From: Theristus sp. LFF4_11
Lineage: Eukaryota; Nematoda; Chromadorea; Monhysterida; Xyalidae
Direction of reading: 5' to 3'
DNA: 64,000 bases
Assembly (NCBI GenBank): GCA_030248135.1
Contig: JASANC010000482.1
Coordinates: forward strand, 1 to 64,000
The position numbers were made by a program, and so were the translations under genes. The notes under the pieces are model-generated. The model had not been told where the DNA came from and ran no database searches. It worked only from the letters and a program-made list of their open reading frames with translations. Positions 13,396-25,100 of the stretch are shown here, one piece after another. The first letter of the stretch is position 1; the number at the start of each line of letters is the position of its first letter.

Positions 13396-13707
13396 TGTTG
13401 TTTTCTTCCGTGATCCATACGTTTTTTCTGTAATAATCTATTCTGTTTTACAATTGAGGTTTTGAACTGAATGTTGTTTGGTTCTCTGAAAAATCAAAAC
13501 GATTACAATTACTTGCTGACCTGTCAAGTTGTCATCAATTCAATACAATTCAATTTTATTCTACCGCCATCAGCGGCGCAAATATTAAAAATAAAATTGA
13601 GGTTCTTCAGATAATGTAACAGTTAATAAAAATTGTATCACAAACACGGACATCATTGTCTCGTCTTTTCAGCACACTTTCGGCGGGCAACCATGCAATA
13701 ATGTGAC
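13396..13707. other. ELP1 upstream region
   Basis: Immediate 5' flank of the ELP1 start codon (minus strand). I see no clear TATA box. The far end (13700-13707, AATGTGAC) is the target-site duplication of the neighbouring transposon. The promoter is presumably here but cannot be pinpointed. Confidence 0.35.
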
Positions 13708-14463
13708 TAGAAATTGGCATGGTAAAAATACCGGTTTTTTTACCAGGGCAAAAACTGGTGCCTTGAAAAAAAACGGGAAAAAGACCGTTTCTGTATTTTT
13801 CCGGTTTTTCCGTATTTTTCCGGTTTTTTTCAATTTCGGACCCTGAGTTTTTGTATCATTTTTGATGAGAAAATGAGAAAATCTGTGACTAAGAAAAATA
13901 TGATGACGAAATTAACACTGATGTTTTGAAAGAACTGTTCTGCGAGGTGCAAGAATCGGCTGGAGCTGCCGAGCTGAGCTGAAAATTCCAAAAATTCCAA
14001 ATGTCACTCAAAATTGTCTTTCTTACACAATTACTGATTTTTTTGATTTTTTTTGATTTGAACTTTTTGATCTGAACTGACTCTGAATTCGGTTTAAGTT
14101 CGTTATTGCAGCAATTTGTGTTCGTCTATTGTGATTAAAGACTGTCCGGTGAAAACGCTGTGGTTTATAAATTGGTGAATTATAAACGATTGAGCAAAAG
14201 ATAATGTTCGATTTATTGCTGACCTTTTGGGTTTTCAAGCCCAAACATAATTTATTTTCCTTGTTGGTGCACGATATTTTGAACAAAGCATTCTGAAAGC
14301 TGTTTTCACAAATCCTGGTTCAAGTTTACAGTCGGCTGCGAAAAATATGTGGGTTTTCACAACTTTTTGGCTTTCGTTTTTTTTCGGTAAAATTACCGTT
14401 TTTTACCGGTAAAAATACGGTTTTTTACACCGATTTGAAAAAAACGGTATTTTGCCAACCCTA
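13708..14463. mobile_element. hAT-like non-autonomous transposon 1
   Basis: Termini TAGAAATTGGCATGG and TTTGCCAACCCTA are imperfect inverted repeats. Exact 8-bp duplications AATGTGAC flank it at 13700-13707 and 14464-14471. Just inside both ends are [14 protein letters not shown] repeats. No transposase frame is seen. The 8-bp duplication is the hAT superfamily hallmark; the terminus TAGGGTTGGCA-like is also typical of it. Confidence 0.8.
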
Positions 14464-14825
14464 AATGTGACTAATTTGAGGCGAAATATCACCTTGGCTT
14501 GGCTGCATCGACAACATTGAGCCAAGCCAAGCTTTGCAACGGTAAAAAAACTTCATTCCAAAAGTTTCAAGTTGTTCAAGCCTAAAATCAATCAGTCGGT
14601 AAAACGGTCCAAAATTGACTAGCTGACGGTTTCACAAAGTAATAATGTCACAGAAAATTTTTGTTGAACTTTCCAAAACGAGATTTTCTTTGAGAACAGG
14701 AAAATTTTTCGGATGATTTTTTATCGGCATTTTCGTTTTGTTTATTTTTGTTTGTTTTTTATTTTTGTTCAACGTCCTCCTCCTGTTCAGTACCGAAGAC
14801 GAGGGGGGGTGGGGGGGGGGGTACA

Positions 14826-15547
14826 TAGGGTTGTTAAACAAAAATGAAATTTTTTTTTTAAAAAAAAGTGATTAAAAAAAAACAAAAATGCCGATTTTTT
14901 TTTTTAAAAAAATTCGAAAAATTTTCCTCTGATATGCTCTGAAAACCTCAATTTTGGCACAATTTTTCGAAAGTTCAACAAAAAATTTCTTTGATTATAC
15001 CTCGTAAAACCTTTAGCAGTCGATTTTGGGCCGTTTTACCGACTGATTTTAGGCTTCGACAACATCTGCGATGAAGTTTTTGAGCGTCCCAAAGCTTAGC
15101 CTACCATTTCCGATGCAGATAAGGTGACGATTCGCCTCGCAGAGCGTCCGATTGTGCTCGCTGCTCCGTTTGCAAGCGCTACGTTGTCTGGTTGCTGCTT
15201 CGTGTCGTGTCGTCGCGACACCATCAGAAGAATTGATCGAATTTCAAGGCGGTATGTTTGTCTTCACTTCAGCATTAGCTTAGCTGGGGACAATTAGTGA
15301 CGTTTTGGAGGTCAAAACACAAGAAGAGGCATGGTGACGGTTTGGAAAAGGGGTAATTGAGGTCACCAAAACAAAATCTGCAAAGTTCCGCCATACGGGA
15401 GTCATTCGGGAGGCGCTTGCATATCATATGTGGTTCTTCGGACTCCCTGATTGATTTAGCACAACTTTGATTTTTGAAATTTAAAAAAAAATTTTTTTTT
15501 TTTTTAAAAAACAAAAATGACGATTTTTGTTTTTTTTAACAACCCTA
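14826..15547. mobile_element. hAT-like non-autonomous transposon 2
   Basis: TAGGGTTGTTAAA at the left end is inverted as TTTAACAACCCTA at the right end. Exact 8-bp duplications GGGGTACA lie at 14818-14825 and 15548-15555. Next to each end are stacked poly-T/poly-A runs able to form hairpins. The interior is related to element 3 (shared CGAAAGTTCAACAAAAA, TCGGACTCCCTGA). No coding capacity. Confidence 0.85.
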
Positions 15548-15557
15548 GGGGTACACC

Positions 15558-16680
15558 TAGAGATGTAAGGGTCAAAAAAAAAAAATTTTTAATTTTTTTT
15601 TTAAAAAAAAGTAAAAAAAATGAGCATTTTTTTTATTTTTTTTATTAAAAATTTTTGAAATTTTTTCTTTAATGTGCCCTGAAAATGCCGTTTTTGGCAT
15701 AATTTTTCGAAAGTTCAACAAAAATTTTCTTTGACTTTACCTTGTCACTTAGTCTTCAACGCTGCAGGTGGTATTCTGGATTGATTTATCGACTGTTTTC
15801 AGCCTTGGTGAGTGATGATCGACTCGCCCATTGAAGTACTTGAGCGTCGCAAAGGCTAGTTCAACAAATTCCGATGTCGCTAAGGTGAGATAGAAGCAGA
15901 GAACTCACATTTACGCATCGTTTTTCAGGATCTCGAAAGGTGGAAATTGCACTGTCTGCCACTGCAAGCGTAACTTCGTTGGTTGCTCGTTGCTGTTTCG
16001 CCTCGTGTCGTCAGCATGATCACACCGGTTTGTTGTGGAACTTGTTTCCATGTTTTTTTTTTAATATTTGAAGCACGCCCCCGGCCCCACCGATTCCGGA
16101 AACCCGAAGGTACCAAACTCCGGTGGGATTGGGGAACGGACGGCTCACCATCCCGTGGAACCAATACCCTCGCCACGTGAGGGGGACAGCCTCTAAGCCC
16201 CGCTCTGCCCTGGGGGCACCAGTGATCTTAGCCCGATGTCGGTTTCGGTGGCCTGCGGTCGCTATATCCCCGCAGGGCAGCGAATCCGAAAGCTTTAGTT
16301 GAAAACGAGTGTAGTTATTAGAGTAGAGAGCTACACTGGCGGCAGTTTGTCATCCTCCGTGGGGGATTGAACCCGTCACCTTCTGAGTTGAAGGCAAACG
16401 TGCTAACCACCGAGCCACGGAGGCGACAAATTTGAGGTGAATTGAGAGGCAAAACACGAGACGTGATGTCGTCGGTGGGAAAATGGGGTCGCCGAAACCA
16501 AGTCTGAAATTTTCACCCTCCTCCCATATGAGTGGGGGTCATATGGTAAGTCGGTGGCTCCTCAGATGGTGATATTCGGACTCCCTGAAAAATTCTGAAC
16601 AACTTTCATTTAAAAAAAAAAAATTAAATTTTTTTTTTTAAAGAAAAAAAATAGAAAATTTTTTTTTCTTGACATCTCTA
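15558..16680. mobile_element. hAT-like non-autonomous transposon 3, interrupted by a SINE
   Basis: TAGAGATGTAAGGGTC and the inverse of TTGACATCTCTA bound the element. The interior is a diverged relative of element 2, in the same order. GGTACACC precedes it at 15550-15557 and recurs at 16687-16694, seven bases beyond the right end, so the duplication is blurred. A SINE-B copy (16052-16424) splits it, accounting for its greater length. Confidence 0.7.
16052..16424 (-). mobile_element. tRNA-derived SINE-B inserted in hAT-like element 3
   Basis: On the minus strand a tRNA-like head (GCCTCCGTGGCTCGGTGGTT, box B GGTTCAATCC, closing ACGGAGG) is followed by a body and a poly-A tail (T run at about 16053). 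The T stem has mismatches, so it is not a functional tRNA. The body ends in the block shared with 37862-38037. Related to the short CGAAGGTACCAAACTC-like blocks near 9670 and 54735. Confidence 0.75.
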
Positions 16681-16834
16681 GGTAGTAGGTACACCCCCCC
16701 AGAGCACCCGAGACCTCCGCGTGGGGGGGGTGGGGGGGGGGGTCACGCGACGGTTGGCACGTTTTATGATATTACGCTCCAGTTAACTCACGCTCCACAA
16801 TTGGATGTTCTAGGACATTGCTAAAACGGACCGA

Positions 16835-16915
16835 AACCTAAAAACCAAACCTAAGCCTAATCTTAAGCAAAACCTGTTCCTAACCTAATCCTTACCTAAG
16901 CCAAGCCTTTTTAAG
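16835..16915. repeat. Degenerate CCTAA-type short repeat
   Basis: About 80 bases of loosely repeated CCTAA, GCCTAA and AACCTAA units (AAACCTAAGCCTAATCTTAAG is typical). It resembles a decayed interstitial telomeric tract but could be simple-sequence drift. Confidence 0.35.
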
Positions 16916-17064
16916 AAAGTAAGAATGAAAATAACTGCGTTTTGAACGAGTTTATGTTGAGTGCGGAGCGTGTGCACGCGCGCCAGTGGATCATGAGCAA
17001 TGAGCAATGCGGATGCGGGGCAGGTGCATATCATAATGAAGCTTTGCGTCACGGGACACCCACC

Positions 17065-18115
17065 TAGGGTTAGGGGAAAAAAAAAATCCGGATTTTTTTT
17101 TTTAATTAAAAAAAATTTTTTTTTTAAAAAAAAAAATTTTTTTTACAAGTTAGGCTCGTTCGAAGCGTCTCGTCGAGCTGAGTTCATCTAGACTATTTTC
17201 AGAACGATCCGGGAAACTATAAGAGCGAAAATCGTGTTTTATTGAAATTATGTCCATTTCATAGAGGGAAAGTTGCATTTTCAACAGTAAAACAGGGCAA
17301 TTTTTCACGTGTACTTGAATATTGAACCGTTCTTAGTGGTTCCTCTTTAGAAAATTACCAAAATTTGACTGTGTTCAAAAATTCCTGTTTGCTGTGGCTA
17401 AGTCGGCAACCCCTGTCGACCCGGTCGCCCCCCCCCAAGACACTTACTTTCAGGTTCAACCAGCTATGCTATCTGCCACATGGCGAGAGCCCACTCTTCA
17501 AATCATCGTATCGAAAACACGTACCATGATTTCGCGTTCACGTTGCGGGCAACTGACAGACGCAAGTTTAACACGTTAGTTTAGCTCAGCACGCAAGTTT
17601 TAACATGTGGCCATGTTATCGGGTATCTGAAAAACGGTCGTGTGATGTGGTATTAACCAACATCTCCGCTCAAATTGTTTAACAATATATCGCACAACTC
17701 CATTGTAGACCTATAACATACGCCAATCAACAAGATATCATGTTCATCTCATGGCCTACCGACTGAAAAACATGTTCTGAGTTGCAAGAAAACGATTTCT
17801 GAAACGATATTTCAATTCAGTTAAGTATTTCAACGCTAAAAATTGACTCTAGAAGTCATCCAAATCGAAAAACATGGAGTACGTCGGTCAAAATGACCAA
17901 ATAATGACATTTACCTAAGCACACAAAGAAGTTGGGAAGAAAATTTGGTTTGAACTTTCAAAAAATTATGCCATAAATCGATTTTTCAGAGCAAAGTAGA
18001 AGAAAAATTTTTCAAATTTTTTTTTTAAGTTTGAAAAAAAAATCCAAATTTTTTTTTTAAAAAAAACGAAAAAAAAAATAAAAAAAATTTTTTTTTTTCA
18101 AAGCCCCTAACCCTA
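17065..18115. mobile_element. hAT-like non-autonomous transposon 4
   Basis: Left end TAGGGTTAGGGG and right end CCCCTAACCCTA are perfect inverses. Exact 8-bp duplications CACCCACC lie at 17057-17064 and 18116-18123. Poly-A/poly-T stacks sit just inside both ends, as in elements 2 and 3. No transposase frame. Confidence 0.85.
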
Positions 18116-18176
18116 CACCCACCCCCCAAAACCTGACACTGGACCATCCATACCAGTACCGTGGGCCCACACAAGA

Positions 18177-18990
18177 TTTCGAGGGGGGGGGTATGGTACC
18201 GTGGGGGGGGGGGGGGGGTGCCGACCAAAAAGTGCGGGGGGGGTCCAACCTATGGTAACGTGGGACCCCCCCAGGGGGGTCCCATGGGGGGGGTGCATTT
18301 TTTCAAAATTTTCTGTGGGGGGGTCCACCCCCCCCCACCCCCCATGATAATTTTTCGCTTAAATTTTGAAGGAAAAACGCTAAATTTTGCTGCAAAATCG
18401 TTGAAATTACAATGAAGATGGTACGATGGGGGGGTGCCCGGTTTTAGGGGGGGGGGGGGTGGCACGGTCCCCCCCCCCCACCCGACGGTCTCGGGTGCTC
18501 TGGGGGGGGGGGTGTACCCCCCCCCCCCCCCCCCCCCCCGCCCACGGTACTGATCCATACCCCCCCCCCCTCGAAATGTGCTAGACACCCCCCCCACCCC
18601 CCCCCCCCTAGATGGACCTAAGTAACAGTGACACCCCCAAAAATTTTCTCGGACCACCCAAAAATCATGAATTTTTGCTCAAAAATCATGATTTTTTGTC
18701 TTTAAAGTCCATAATATAAGCTAAATATATGATAACTTGACATTCTTCATTGTAATTTCAAAGATTTTGCAGCAAAATTTAGCGTTTTTCCTTCAAAATT
18801 TAAGCGAAAAAATCTCATGGGTGGGGTGGGGGGTGTGCGTGCACCCCCCCCCAGAAAATTTTCTACAATAGTGCACCCCCCCATGGCCCACGCCTGGGGG
18901 GGGTGTCACTGTACCATGACTGACACCCCCCACTGAAAAATTTTCGGCACCCCCCCCCCCCCACGTGACGACACCCCCCCCCCTCGAAAA
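18177..18990. mobile_element. Fold-back element with G/C homopolymer arms
   Basis: Arms of about 240 bases are inverted copies: TTTCGAGGGGGGGG near 18178 faces CCCCCCCTCGAAAATTTG near 18980. A near-perfect stretch from TTTTTCGCTTAAATTTTGAAGG to the CATTGTAATTTC side (18352-18415) is inverted at 18745-18812. Runs of 8-17 G or C break up the arms. No coding capacity. It ends about 150 bases before the phospholipase D start codon. Confidence 0.75.
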
Positions 18991-19143
18991 TTTGCTTTCG
19001 CCTTCGGTACTGCTCCTGTTTGTCATTGTGGAATGAAAAAAAAGCAAAAAAAGATTAAATAATTTCAGCCGAGAGAGAGACTGAAAGGTTTGATTAATAT
19101 TTGAATAGAAAGCGAGGCGGAGCGGAAGGCGATTGACGAAAAA

Positions 19144-22100
19144 ATGAACTCAAAAGCGGAATACGACGTTCAATTGAGTGACGGCGACGAAAACGATGAC
19201 GATTCTGATTATGAAAACTGCGATTGCGTCGACCACGCTGGTCACACTGAGCGTGCGTCATTTCTTATTTCTTTCACCGCATAGTTTAGCGGGGGTCGCT
19301 CGTTTTCATCAAATCAAAATCCCACTTTTCAGTTTCATCAATCTTTCAAATCATGAATTCACCAAGCACAATAAAACACATGAATCATTTGAGAAAACTT
19401 CATTGTGCGATTGTTTTTTTTTTTGCCAAAGCTCAAACTAAACTGCTGCACCGCCCGCCCGCAGTCCTTCATTCCGATTTATTATTTTTTTTAATTTGTG
19501 TGAAAACTGAACTGACACTGACAGCAGGACATGAAAATTGGCTAAACAGGCAGGAGTAGGACTGGCAAGTTTTTTGATGATCAATCATCATCATAGCTGT
19601 TCCACTCATTCGCTCACTGCGAGAGAGGCGAGAGCGAAAGAGCCAAAGAAAACAAGTTTCACAAGGCACGTTTGCAGCAACCAAAATTCCGTACACGGCC
19701 GTTTACGAGGCGGAGGATGTGTGCCGTGATCGTGGCTATCTGATGCCCGGCTATCCGTTGAGCGCCAAGATCGTGCACGCCGAACGAGACGCCAGCAGTG
19801 CGATGCATCTGTTCAACCCTTACATGTTTGCGGGTTTTTTTCTGGTTTTTTAGTCGCATCTTCGGTGACTCATTGATTTTATAAACGTGAATTTTTTCAT
19901 AAAATTAAAAACAAACAGTCGAACTGCAAATCACTGATACTCAATGAACTGCTTTTAAATTGGACTCACTGATTGGTCCAACGAACCCGATGGTGGTGGT
20001 GTCAAATTCAAACGCCCAGGATGCACAATTTGCACGGGTTTCACAGAGTGGCCGTGGAGCAACGCACATGTCATGTTCATGATGAAGTCCTTGTTTTCAA
20101 AACGTGCTTCTACCTCTGTGTTACTCAGTCAAAAAGCATGTCTGCCTGTGGGTTTGTTTTCCTCTCCACAAAGCCAATCGGCCAGCGCTGCAAACTGTAT
20201 TCAGAATGTGATTCACCAAATCCCCATCATAACATGTCTTTGAAAAATCTGTTTTTTTTAGTTCGAATGCCAGCAACATCATTCTACATTTGCATTCGTT
20301 CATACACTGTATTCACATATTCACTTTTCGCGCGAACATTCACCGTTTTTTTCGCAGATACACAATCGAACTGGAGCACGGGCCATACAAATGGACGATT
20401 CGACGTCGTTACAAAGACTTCAATCATTTGCACAACCGAATGCTCTTGCATCGGGCTTCCGAGAAGATCAAATATCCCGTGCGAGCGTACGTTTTTTCAC
20501 AGAAAACTTTTTTTCTATTTTTGATTGTGTGGATTTTATTTGTCCTGTTTGACTTCACCCATGCCCCTTCAGCTTGACAGCTTGCATCAACGCGGTGATT
20601 GGGAATGTTATAATGTTGAAAATATTGCAGTTCCTTTATCATTCATATTTTGAATTTCGGCGTGCTGACTGCTGATTGGCTGGATTGAGCTCAGTAAGCG
20701 CAACGGAATCAATAACACCAAATTAGACACTTATTGCAAGAAAAGGTGTGTTCGCCCTCGTCTGCAACAAAAACAAATTCAAAACATTCAGCGTTCGAAA
20801 GCGTGTGCACAAAAATCGGTATGCTTAAATGACAAATTTATGATTCAGAAAAAATTGTGCAGACCAGTTTGCTGTTGAATTTAGTCGCGTTCAGATATAT
20901 GTTGGGGTGTTTTTGTCATTTTGTAGTGCATGTCAGGTCACCATTTTGTTGTGTCGTCTCTTTAATTTATGTTTTTTGTCGGTCGCACGATTTCTTCGGG
21001 ATAATATTTTTCAGATGACGTACTTTTTCATGAAATAACAATATGCGTTGTTGCTGTTTGCGTGTATGTGTGTGGGCTGCAGCAACTTGAAATTTGGACC
21101 AGCGTAGACATTTAAAACTAGCTGGTAGGGTAGCTATGAGTAAGCTCAATGTTTTGATTAACAGACGAGCACATTTGTGTTTGTGACCAGCTGATTGGCT
21201 GCACTTGCGCTACGGCTTGGCTGATAGCGCAAACACGCAGCCAATCAGTACGCTTTGCGAATAATATGCAATTATGTCGTTTGTAGAATTGTGATTCATT
21301 GTGCGCGTGACAGTTTGAATGTGTATGCGTGGGGTATGTATTTTGCTGTTGCGTGATTTTAGCAAGTAAACGAAAAATTTAAAGAAAATTCCACTTTTTT
21401 CTAGGATCGAGCGTTCACTATTTTACGATCCGAACGAGGCCGGGCTTGGCGACCGCTCGAAGGCGGACGATTCGGCGGATGCCGCTACAGCAGCGACGCA
21501 AGCCGATTCCGGCGGCAAGGTGCGTTCGAGCGGCGACATTGCAAATAGCGCCTTCGAGGGCACCCGCACTGAGGCTAAGGAGGTTGGTAGAGGGGTTTAG
21601 ATGCACGCACTTGTCACGCAAGCACAAGAAAATCTACAAATATCGTTGGCTGAACATCGCACACTTTTCTTCAATGGCGATTTTTAGCTGATTTTTCTGA
21701 AGTCACCAATAGACAAATGCACTAGCACAGACGCACGCACACAGTGTCCGCCAGTGTGTTTGCTGAGGACATTGAGATTGAAGAACAACAAACAACAGAC
21801 ACCATCAAGATTGAAAAAAATTGTGTCGAAAATGTCCGGTTCTCCAACGCACGAACTTCACCAACATCACATTGTTACGCAGAGTGCATTCATTTCGACC
21901 AACCCCAACTGCACAATAGCACCATGCCTTTCGCACGTTGCATGTCAGTGACGCCCCACGCCACAAACTCACACGGCTTTTCCTGTCTCACCTCACACAC
22001 ACATTATCGGTCTTCGCTTTTCCTCAACCCACCACACACGATGCTTCGTAGGCCTAGCCTATGTTCCACGTCATTGCTCGCCCGGCTCAACACTCAATCT

Positions 22101-25100
22101 GTCGCTTTTCCACTGACATTTTCAATAATTGGTTTATTTTTCGATTTGCAACGCTCAAGGTTCATAAAAACTGCCACTTTTCCAATAGTTCCATTTCCAG
22201 GCATCGTCTTCCAAAGCGACCACCACCGCCGCTGCAGAGCAGCCATCGCAACCGGACACATCCGTTGACTCGACGAAGCGTAAAGTGCTCGCGAAGTGGA
22301 CGACAGCACAGCAGAATGGTGCGACTGGACAGCACGCACTGTTTTATAGAACATTGTAGCGCCAGATTTCAGAGCAGTAAAGTTAGACTTAGAAAAGTAA
22401 AGCGTACGAAACTCCGGCGGTTCCGTTTGTGTAGGAGTTCAATACACGTACATTCACCGATCACACCCACCGTGATCCGGTTTTCAAATACGCTGTGTCC
22501 ACTGATTCGCCCACCGTGTGTGTTTCAACAAGGCTAGCCTTTCAAGCTCATGCGTTCACCCCCGTTACACCAAAAAAAACGTTTGTGTTATCCGGTTCTC
22601 AAATACGCTGTGTCCACCACAGATTCGCCCACTCCATGTGTTTCAACAAGGCTGGACGTTCCAAGAAAATTCATTCACAAAAAAAACTGTTTTTTTGCAG
22701 CGGACGGCACGTGCACGGAGGCGAACTGCTCGCACAAGCGGCACCGCCACAAGGCGCACCGCTTGCCGGAGTTTCCGCGGTGGCCGGAATCCATCATCGG
22801 CACCGATGACCTCGACCAGCGCAGGGTTGGTTCCGGATTAAAAAAAAGAGAAAAATTTTTATTTGTATAAATTCAGAGCGTCATCTGTGAAGGGTTAGAT
22901 CGGCTTTTTCATCATAGTTATTGTGTAACACTTGATTATTGTAGTTGATACTTGTTCACAATCCTTATCGGCTTTTGCTCTTGAGAACCATCGTGTGTTT
23001 TGTTTCATCGCCACGCCACCATTCTCGTGTGCAGTCGATGTCTGCTCTTGGTTCTCTTTACTTTTCACACTAAAACCAATCGCTTGGTCAGAAACTGACC
23101 GGCAAATTCCGAGTCTTCATTGTGCACAACCAAAAAAGACTCATAAAAGTCCAGAAATTCCAAAACTGTTTTTGCAGGCCGCACTGGAAAGCTACCTGCA
23201 GGCGCTGCTCCAGTTGACCGCCTATCGAACGCATCCGGAAACGGCCGAGTTCCTCGAGGTCAGCCGCATCTCGTTCGTGCACAATCTCGGCGGCAAATAC
23301 CACGAGGGCATGATCAAGAAGCGACCGGGCGGCCAGCGCACGTTCACCGGGTGGAAGCGATTCTGCATCACGTACTTCGCGCGGTGGAGTCGGAGGTGGC
23401 TGGAGAAAATCGCAATTTTTAAAGAATCGCATAACTGCTCGCTTTTTTTTCGAAAAGCACTGGTTTTTATGATATCCCTTCTAGTGTCTAAAGTAGTTGG
23501 ATTTTCTTCTCTAACTTTAACGCGTGTTGGATTTTGCTGAGTAACCACATGCCACAACAATTATTTGAAGATCAAAAGATTGGGTAACTCAGAAAACAGC
23601 GGAACTGTAAATCAACGGCTATCGAGTCAATTGATTGGCTGCTTGACCTGAGCTCACTGGACATTCCAACCAGCTCGTTGCAGTCAATCAGCATGATGCC
23701 AGATTCCAATGCCAGAATGCACAACGTGCATACGATTCCCGTTTTACCGCAACCCTACTGAACGATCTCTGTATTTTTCTTCCCTCCTGCAGATACCTAG
23801 TCGTGAAAGACTCGTTTGTGGCATACTTGCATCCGCGCGAGAACGAAGTGCGTACAGTGTTGCTGTTTGATGGCGACTTCACGGTGCGTGCAACGGCTGC
23901 GGAAAACGAGGGCCTGAAGAAAGGACTCAGAATCAGCAATAGACATCGGTTGGTGTGGTGATGTGTTTCCGTGGTTTCGTTGGCATGCTTGCTTACGGTG
24001 GATTGTCTTCCTTTTTTTGTGTCTGGAAGACTCGGGTTGTCACTGGTTTTGCTTTTTAACACAGCGTTGTGTACGCTCCAGTCAAACACACAGGCACACG
24101 CACAGCACTTTACGAGGCGCCCATTCGCTTCTCAGCTGACCACATAGTGGAATGTAACCGAGTTTTCGAAATCACCTTCAGGTCTTTTCAATCCACTATT
24201 GCCTGAACAATGTGCCAGTGTTCGTTTTGGTGTGCTCGCACGATCAATTAATTTTTTTTTCAGTGAACTCCAATTACAATGCTGGAAAGACGAAGAGGCG
24301 GAATGGTGGCGTGACGAAATCACTCGTGTTGTGGACACCTGCGGTCAGTGCTGGGTGAAGCCACAGCCATTCGGCTCCAGCTACCCGCCCAGGGACAACT
24401 CGTATGCTCAGTGGTCGGTTGGAAAAGAATCAAGCTTATTGGTTGATTTTTTTGTCGGTTTTGGAGGTGAGCAGGAAATGGTCATTTTGAACTCAAAAGC
24501 GAAATCTTAAAGTTAACGGTAGCTTTGAACTGCGGAAACGTTTGTTTTGTACCAATTTTGACTGATGCGTTTAAAAATTCTTTGAATCATCTGAAATGTG
24601 TTGGTTAGCTATACCATATGGAGCTCATTGTCTGTAAACCAGTTATAATAATGATGTCTATGGTCTATAAACCGGTCAAACCACGAAAATTTACCTTTTT
24701 CAGGTTTGTGGACGGTGACGCGTTCATGACGCACGCCGCAAACATGCTCGAATTGGCACAGGAAGAGATTCTAATCACTGATTGGTGGCTGAGCCCGGAG
24801 ATTTACATGAAACGACCAATCACTGAAGGTATTCGTTTCGGGGTTTTCTCTCTCAGCATAAATCTGGAAAGCGAGAAAGCACTTCTTTGTCTGAAATCAA
24901 CGAAAACCTTAGAAAGTGAGCAGCTATGGTGACGTATGGTCTCAAAAATTCACCGACATCAAACCGAGCTAATTGGTACGGGCCGGCATAATCATTTGGC
25001 CGGCTTTAAAGTGGGGATACGGAAATTTGGAAATTTTGGTTTTGGAAATCTATTATGAATTCTGAAAAACGATAAAGCAGCCGACGAAAAATCCTATTTT

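Noticed and set aside
16355..16424. Functional tRNA gene on the minus strand
   Set aside because: Boxes A and B are present, but the T stem has mismatches and the sequence continues into a SINE body with a poly-A tail, so it is a SINE head.
17065..17076. Vertebrate-type TTAGGG telomere repeat
   Set aside because: TAGGGTTAGGGG is only 12 bases and is the terminal inverted repeat of the hAT-like element, repeated inverted at 18104-18115.
13708..19143. A protein-coding gene between ELP1 and PLD
   Set aside because: All open frames there are short, low in complexity or inside transposons, and none has a recognisable domain or consistent splice structure.
19973..20524. 183-codon plus-strand open frame
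   Set aside because: It spans an intron and reads PLD exon 3 in a different frame, with no domain.
21744..22268. 174-codon plus-strand open frame
   Set aside because: It covers intron 4 of PLD and overlaps exon 5 in the wrong frame. Splice sites and phase support the exon instead.
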